A stretch of 7,285 nt of DNA, taken from Dehalococcoidia bacterium (GTDB lineage: Bacteria; Chloroflexota; Dehalococcoidia; SM23-28-2; RBG-16-64-32). The position numbers were made by a program, and so were the translations under genes. Position 1 is the stretch's first letter. Each line of letters opens with the position of its first letter. The notes under the pieces are model-generated. The model was not told the origin of the DNA. It made no database searches and saw nothing but the letters and a program-made list of their open reading frames with translations. The stretch is taken from contig JAUYGU010000120.1 in the NCBI GenBank assembly GCA_030690405.1, positions 1 through 7,285 of the forward strand, given 5' to 3'. This document shows, one piece after another, positions 4,831-7,285 of this stretch.

Positions 4831-6030
4831 TTAGAGCACCTTCAGCATGAGGAGCCAGGAGTAGAAGATCAGCTTCACCAGGTCCGCCATGAAGGATATC
4901 GGGTTGCTGGGGTTCTTGAGCTCCACGTGGTTCAGGAAATCAAACTCGGCGAAGTAGACCTGGTGGCCGTTGCCGGCCGTCGCGTCGCGGAGGCGGCGCG
5001 ACTCCACGTACGGTATGTACGGGTCGGAGCGGTCGTGCATGATGAACAGGTCGGTGTCCAGCGCCTGGACCGCGGCTGACGGCGACACCTCCCGAAGGGT
5101 AGCGACGTCCTGTGGCGAAACGTCGCCCCAGAAAGCGAGGATGCGCTCCGGGTCCCTGTCCTGGAAGGCGCCGTAGATGTCCCTGGCGCGAGGCGACAAC
5201 CGGCCGACAAGGGAGCGCGCGCCCTCCTCCTCGTCCACGAAGATGCGGGTGAGGATGTCGCGGTCCTCCGCGTCGGGCAGGTAGCTGATCACGCTGTTGT
5301 AGAGGACGCGCACGCTGGTCAGCCAGGGGTCCCAGGGCTCCGCGCGGCCGTTGTACTGGATGGACTCCGTGGTGATGGCGCTTATCAGGTCCACCAGGTC
5401 GTAGTAGGTGCCGAGGGAGGCGAAGAAGTCCACCTTCTGGCTGATCCGCGGGTCGGAGGCGGAGACGAGCGCGATGCCGGCCCCGGCGGAAGCTCCGAAG
5501 ATGCCCAGCCGGTCGGGGTCCACGTAAGGCTGTTCGCGCAGCCACTGGTAGGACGCGATTATCTCCTCGACGTTCGTGCCGAAGGCGGTGACGAGCCCCT
5601 GGACGTCCTCCGGGAGGACGTTCTCGTGGAAGGGGTAGTACAGCTGCGGAATCATCACGACCATGCCAGCGCGGGCGGCGGTCTTGCTGAGACGGATGAC
5701 GCCGGGGTGGTCGCGGATCTTGGGGGCGGCGCCCACGGAGATCACCATGCCGCCGTGCACGTCGCCGTCCTGCGGCCGGTAGACATCGGCGACAAGGAGG
5801 CCGCGCCCCTTCGGGACGTCCAGCCACACCTCCTCGCGCACGGGGTTTTCGCCCACGATCCTGAGGGCGCTGACCGGCGAGCCGAACAGGTCGGGGGCGA
5901 TCATCATCGTGGTTATGGCCACGCGGCTGTAGCGGATGTTCCAGAGCACGCCCCACATCGCGAGGAAGACGATGACGATGGCGAAGGCCAGCCAGTAGCG
6001 GCGAAAGAATAGAATAGTGCGCTCTCTCAT
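4831..6030 (-). CDS. Membrane-anchored alpha/beta hydrolase (serine hydrolase)
   Basis: The 399-residue protein begins MRERTILFFRRYW, followed by a membrane helix at about residues 14-30, with the positive charges on the cytoplasmic side. The hydrolase domain would then face outward. The nucleophile elbow is GIFGASAGAG with Ser181 in a GxSxG motif. An acid is found in HDRSDPYIP (Asp336 most likely, Asp333 possible) and the base in FLNHVEL (His368), giving a full Ser-Asp-His triad in the right order and spacing. A second hydrophobic stretch (about 383-399) ends the protein and may also touch the membrane. The substrate cannot be told; dienelactone-hydrolase or acyl-peptidase-like esterases are the nearest match. 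No Shine-Dalgarno precedes the ATG. TAGAAT ends 11 bases upstream, so the message may be nearly leaderless. It is divergent from thiE. Confidence 0.85.
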   Translation of the reverse strand: MRERTILFFRRYWLAFAIVIVFLAMWGVLWNIRYSRVAITTMMIAPDLFGSPVSALRIVGENPVREEVWLDVPKGRGLLVADVYRPQDGDVHGGMVISVGAAPKIRDHPGVIRLSKTAARAGMVVMIPQLYYPFHENVLPEDVQGLVTAFGTNVEEIIASYQWLREQPYVDPDRLGIFGASAGAGIALVSASDPRISQKVDFFASLGTYYDLVDLISAITTESIQYNGRAEPWDPWLTSVRVLYNSVISYLPDAEDRDILTRIFVDEEEGARSLVGRLSPRARDIYGAFQDRDPERILAFWGDVSPQDVATLREVSPSAAVQALDTDLFIMHDRSDPYIPYVESRRLRDATAGNGHQVYFAEFDFLNHVELKNPSNPISFMADLVKLIFYSWLLMLKVL

Positions 6031-6088
6031 GGTTTGGTACCATTCTACTGCCCGCCCGCTGGCGGCGATACGCGGCGGCGAGGAGACG

Positions 6089-6113
6089 GAATGCCTGACA
6101 AGCTACGCGGCCT
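6089..6113 (+). repeat. Upstream copy of the thiE start region (direct repeat, copy 1)
   Basis: These 25 bases match 6183-6207 at 24 positions, the only difference being C6095 against G6189. The copy includes an ATG (6091) and codons for DKLRGL, and like the true thiE start it has a purine-rich Shine-Dalgarno just upstream (GAGGAG, 6080-6085). The copies are 94 bases apart, so they are in different reading frames. It looks like a local duplication of the thiE initiation region. Confidence 0.8.
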
Positions 6114-6192
6114 TGGGAGAGGGCCGCACCGCCCACCGAAGTACGCGGCTTGGGCCAGCAGACCTGGGTCGCAGAGGAAGCCGAATGCGTGA
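6091..6192 (+). CDS. Possible 33-residue upstream ORF overlapping the thiE start
   Basis: The ATG in the first repeat copy is preceded by GAGGAG at a spacing of five bases and opens a 33-residue frame (MPDKLRGLGRGPHRPPKYAA and onward). It ends at TGA 6190-6192, eight bases inside thiE, and the overlap ATGCGTGA would allow translational coupling. The peptide matches ThiE only in its first eight residues and then drifts into arginine- and proline-rich sequence. It may be a leader peptide, or just a relic of the duplication. A hairpin (GCGGCC 6107-6112 with GGCCGC 6122-6127) lies within it. Confidence 0.25.
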   Translation: MPDKLRGLGRGPHRPPKYAAWASRPGSQRKPNA

Positions 6193-6207
6193 CAAGCTAC
6201 GCGGCCT
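6183..6207 (+). repeat. Direct repeat copy 2, at the true thiE start
   Basis: This is the downstream partner of 6089-6113, covering the thiE ATG at 6185 and its first seven codons. Because the continuing reading frame is ThiE, this copy is taken as the original and the upstream one as the duplicate. Confidence 0.8.
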
Positions 6208-6805
6208 CTACGTGATCATCGATCCTGCGGTGGCCCGCGGGCGCGACGAGGTCGACGTCGCCCGCGAGGCGCTGGAGGGCGGCGCCCGGCTCATCCAGCT
6301 GCGCGACAAGACCCGCGAGAAGGGGCTGCAGCTCCCGGTGGCGGAGGCGCTGCAGGCGCTGTGCCGCGAGCGCGGGGCGCTGTTCATCGTGAACGACCAC
6401 GTGGACCTCGCGCTGGCGATCGGCGCGGACGGCGTGCACGTCGGCCAGAAGGACCTGCCGGTAGGCGTCGTGCGGCGGCTGGCGCCCGCGATGGTGATCG
6501 GCTGCTCCACGAACAACGCGGAGGAGGCGCGGCGGGCGGAGGCGGACGGCGCGGACTACGTCTCCGTGGGGCGGCTGTTCCCGACGGGCTCCAAGGACGA
6601 CACCCGACCGGCGACGGCGGAGACGCTGCGGGCGGTGAAGGCGGCGGTATCGCTGCCGGTGTGCGCCATCGGCGGCATCAACGAAGCGAACATCGGCGAC
6701 GTGCTGGCGGCGGGGGCGGAGATGGCGGCGGTGATCGCGGCGGTGATCGCGGCGCCCGACGTGCGGGAGGCGGCACGGCGCCTGTCGGCGCGGTTCAGGA
6801 ATTAG
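6185..6805 (+). CDS. thiE: Thiamine-phosphate synthase ThiE
   Basis: The 206-residue product is a cytoplasmic TIM-barrel enzyme joining HMP pyrophosphate and the thiazole phosphate to make thiamine phosphate. The family motifs are in order: QLRDK (38-42), ND (70-71), ADGVHVGQKDLP (81-92), GCST (106-109), ADYVSVGRLFPTGSK (123-137) and AIGGI (161-165). Length is normal for ThiE. GAGGA (6174-6178), six bases upstream, supports the ATG at 6185; the frame is open back to 6017, but the extra residues do not look like ThiE. Near the C-terminus the usual small Ser-containing phosphate loop reads AAVIAAVIAA, a run of alanines and valines from a 12-bp tandem repeat, so the usual Ser is absent. That may weaken phosphate binding, or be neutral. 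TenI is less likely because the PTxxK region is intact. No TPP riboswitch was found upstream. Confidence 0.95.
   Translation: MRDKLRGLYVIIDPAVARGRDEVDVAREALEGGARLIQLRDKTREKGLQLPVAEALQALCRERGALFIVNDHVDLALAIGADGVHVGQKDLPVGVVRRLAPAMVIGCSTNNAEEARRAEADGADYVSVGRLFPTGSKDDTRPATAETLRAVKAAVSLPVCAIGGINEANIGDVLAAGAEMAAVIAAVIAAPDVREAARRLSARFRN
6727..6754 (+). repeat. 12-bp tandem repeat inside thiE
   Basis: The unit GGCGGTGATCGC occurs twice in full (6727-6738, 6739-6750) and again in its first four bases. It encodes the AVIA-AVIA stretch of ThiE. Alignment by eye to the usual family ending shows no extra length, so this looks like sequence convergence within a conserved segment and not an expansion. Confidence 0.7.
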
Positions 6806-6806
6806 C

Positions 6807-6824
6807 CACAGATGGGCACAGATG
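6807..6824 (+). repeat. Short CACAGATG direct repeat after thiE
   Basis: CACAGATG occurs at 6807-6814 and 6817-6824, two bases after the thiE stop, with a 10-base period. Tracts built from CACAGATG-like units are often seen between genes in environmental bacterial genomes; here only two units remain. No function is claimed, and no T-rich terminator follows. Confidence 0.5.
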
Positions 6825-6869
6825 AAGCGTGCACCGCAGGTCGGCTAATCTCAGGGAAGGAGGCGCAAG

Positions 6870-7196
6870 ATGAAACCTTTGGATACCGAAGGCGTCAAGT
6901 TGCTCGATGAGTTCGAGCGACACTACCGCAAGACGAAACGTGCACTGTTGCATGGTGAGAGGTACGGGTTCAGCGGAAAACAGACACCCCGCAAGGACCT
7001 AATCGTCCTAGGCGAGAGGCTGCGAGCGATCGGCGCTGGCTTCCGTCCTGACCGCAGGAATAGATACTACATGGTGGTCGTTGACGGACTGCTGGAACCT
7101 TGCAATCCCTGGGGGGCGAAACCGTCCGCTGCAAGCAGCCGCAACACCAGCTCGAACCGCCAGACGACGCAAGCTCGCCCAGATAGGCAATTCTAG
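6870..7196 (+). CDS. Hypothetical protein, unrecognised family
   Basis: A 108-residue frame starts at ATG 6870 after a strong Shine-Dalgarno (AAGGAGG, 6857-6863, six bases upstream). The first 75 residues are charged and probably helical (LLDEFERHYRKTKRALLHGE, then RKDLIVLGERLRAIGAGF), ending in a short hydrophobic strand (YYMVVVDGLLEP). There is no membrane helix, Cys pair or known motif. The last 33 residues are rich in Ser, Asn, Arg and Gln and look less protein-like. A run of six G at 7111-7116 stands where this change occurs, and a neighbouring frame continues more naturally (LQSLGGETVRC), so a frameshift is possible. The gene is less G+C-biased than thiE, which may mean separate ancestry. 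It converges with the oxidoreductase gene on the right. Confidence 0.6.
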   Translation: MKPLDTEGVKLLDEFERHYRKTKRALLHGERYGFSGKQTPRKDLIVLGERLRAIGAGFRPDRRNRYYMVVVDGLLEPCNPWGAKPSAASSRNTSSNRQTTQARPDRQF

Positions 7197-7211
7197 CCCT
7201 TTAGCGGCTAG
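7193..7211. repeat. Inverted repeat spanning two convergent stop codons
   Basis: CTAGCC (7193-7198) and GGCTAG (7206-7211) form a six-base stem with a seven-base loop. The plus-strand stop (7194-7196) and the minus-strand stop (7208-7210) lie in opposite arms. There is no T tract on either side, so it is at best a weak terminator in either direction. Confidence 0.45.
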
Positions 7212-7285
7212 CCGAACCGTCCCGCCCTGAACGGCGCTAGCGGCACCTCCGTCGGCTCGCCCGTGATCAGCTGCGCGATGAGCTT
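7208..7285 (-). CDS. C-terminal end of a probable FAD-dependent oxidoreductase (DAO family, ThiO-like), partial
   Basis: The minus strand from the window edge to TAG (7210-7208) reads KLIAQLITGEPTEVPLAPFR then AGRFG, 25 residues. This resembles the usual C-terminus of DAO-type flavoenzymes (D-amino acid, glycine or sarcosine oxidases): the last helix with LIA-LI-TGEP, followed by a loop such as DLAPFRPDRF. The family oxidises amines with FAD. With thiE nearby, a glycine oxidase (ThiO) supplying the thiazole branch is possible, but the genes are on opposite strands and only the tail is visible, so the substrate is unknown. The gene extends beyond the right edge. Confidence 0.6.
   Translation of the reverse strand, partial: KLIAQLITGEPTEVPLAPFRAGRFG

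Noticed and set aside
4940..6136. Long minus-strand open frame (398 codons) overlapping the hydrolase
   Set aside because: The translation is almost entirely Arg, Pro, Gly and His, a typical high-G+C shadow of the real hydrolase frame.
6017..6184. N-terminal extension of ThiE by 56 residues
   Set aside because: ThiE begins at MRDKLRGLYVI with a good Shine-Dalgarno. The extension overlaps the divergent hydrolase start and the duplicated segment, and looks like translated spacer.
6031..6184. TPP riboswitch or T-box upstream of thiE
   Set aside because: Neither the CTGAGA and ACCTGAT-type TPP motifs nor a T-box antiterminator sequence is present; the region instead contains the duplicated start segment.
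1..7285. CRISPR array, tRNA, rRNA or insertion sequence
   Set aside because: No regularly spaced long repeats, cloverleaf, rRNA motifs, transposase or terminal inverted repeats could be found by eye.

Overview
This is a high-G+C bacterial window with short intergenic gaps, Shine-Dalgarno-type starts and a c-di-AMP riboswitch. The mix of an OmpR-family regulator, several c-di-GMP enzymes, a ydaO-type riboswitch and thiamine genes, all in G/C-ending codons, would suit a member of the Chloroflexota. No marker gene here fixes the phylum, so this is a guess.

Layout. (1) 1-341: the C-terminal DNA-binding half of an OmpR/PhoB-family response regulator. (2) 350-404: five direct repeats in exact 11-bp register, a probable operator for such a regulator, leading into a possible promoter. 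(3) 463-2722: an apparent operon of a small ECF-like sigma factor and a membrane-anchored GAF-GGDEF-HD-GYP protein that could both make and degrade c-di-GMP. (4) 2719-3969, minus strand: a membrane-anchored GAF-GGDEF diguanylate cyclase, convergent with the previous gene, the two stop codons sharing one CTAG. (5) 3970-4401: a dense regulatory region with a 16-bp palindrome, two divergent promoters whose -35 boxes overlap, a c-di-AMP riboswitch, and a clear antiterminator/terminator pair. (6) 4402-4789: the riboswitch-controlled pair, a 70-residue zinc-ribbon protein and a 57-residue membrane protein with a GxxxGxxxG helix. (7) 4831-6030, minus strand: a membrane-anchored alpha/beta hydrolase with a readable Ser-Asp-His triad. 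(8) 6031-6184: a divergent spacer holding a second copy of the thiE start region, followed by thiE (6185-6805). (9) 6870-7196: an unrecognised 108-residue ORF. (10) 7208-7285, minus strand: the C-terminal end of a probable FAD-dependent oxidoreductase (DAO/ThiO-like).

How it may fit together. The left two thirds is about cyclic dinucleotides. A two-component regulator and a sigma factor stand beside a c-di-GMP synthase/phosphodiesterase, a second diguanylate cyclase converges on it, and that cyclase is divergent from a transcript predicted to be switched off by c-di-AMP. The riboswitch targets, a tiny zinc ribbon plus a tiny membrane protein, are not among the usual targets of this riboswitch class (cell-wall hydrolases, potassium and osmolyte transport). 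They are the most interesting unknown here. The right third is metabolic: a lone membrane hydrolase and thiamine synthesis.
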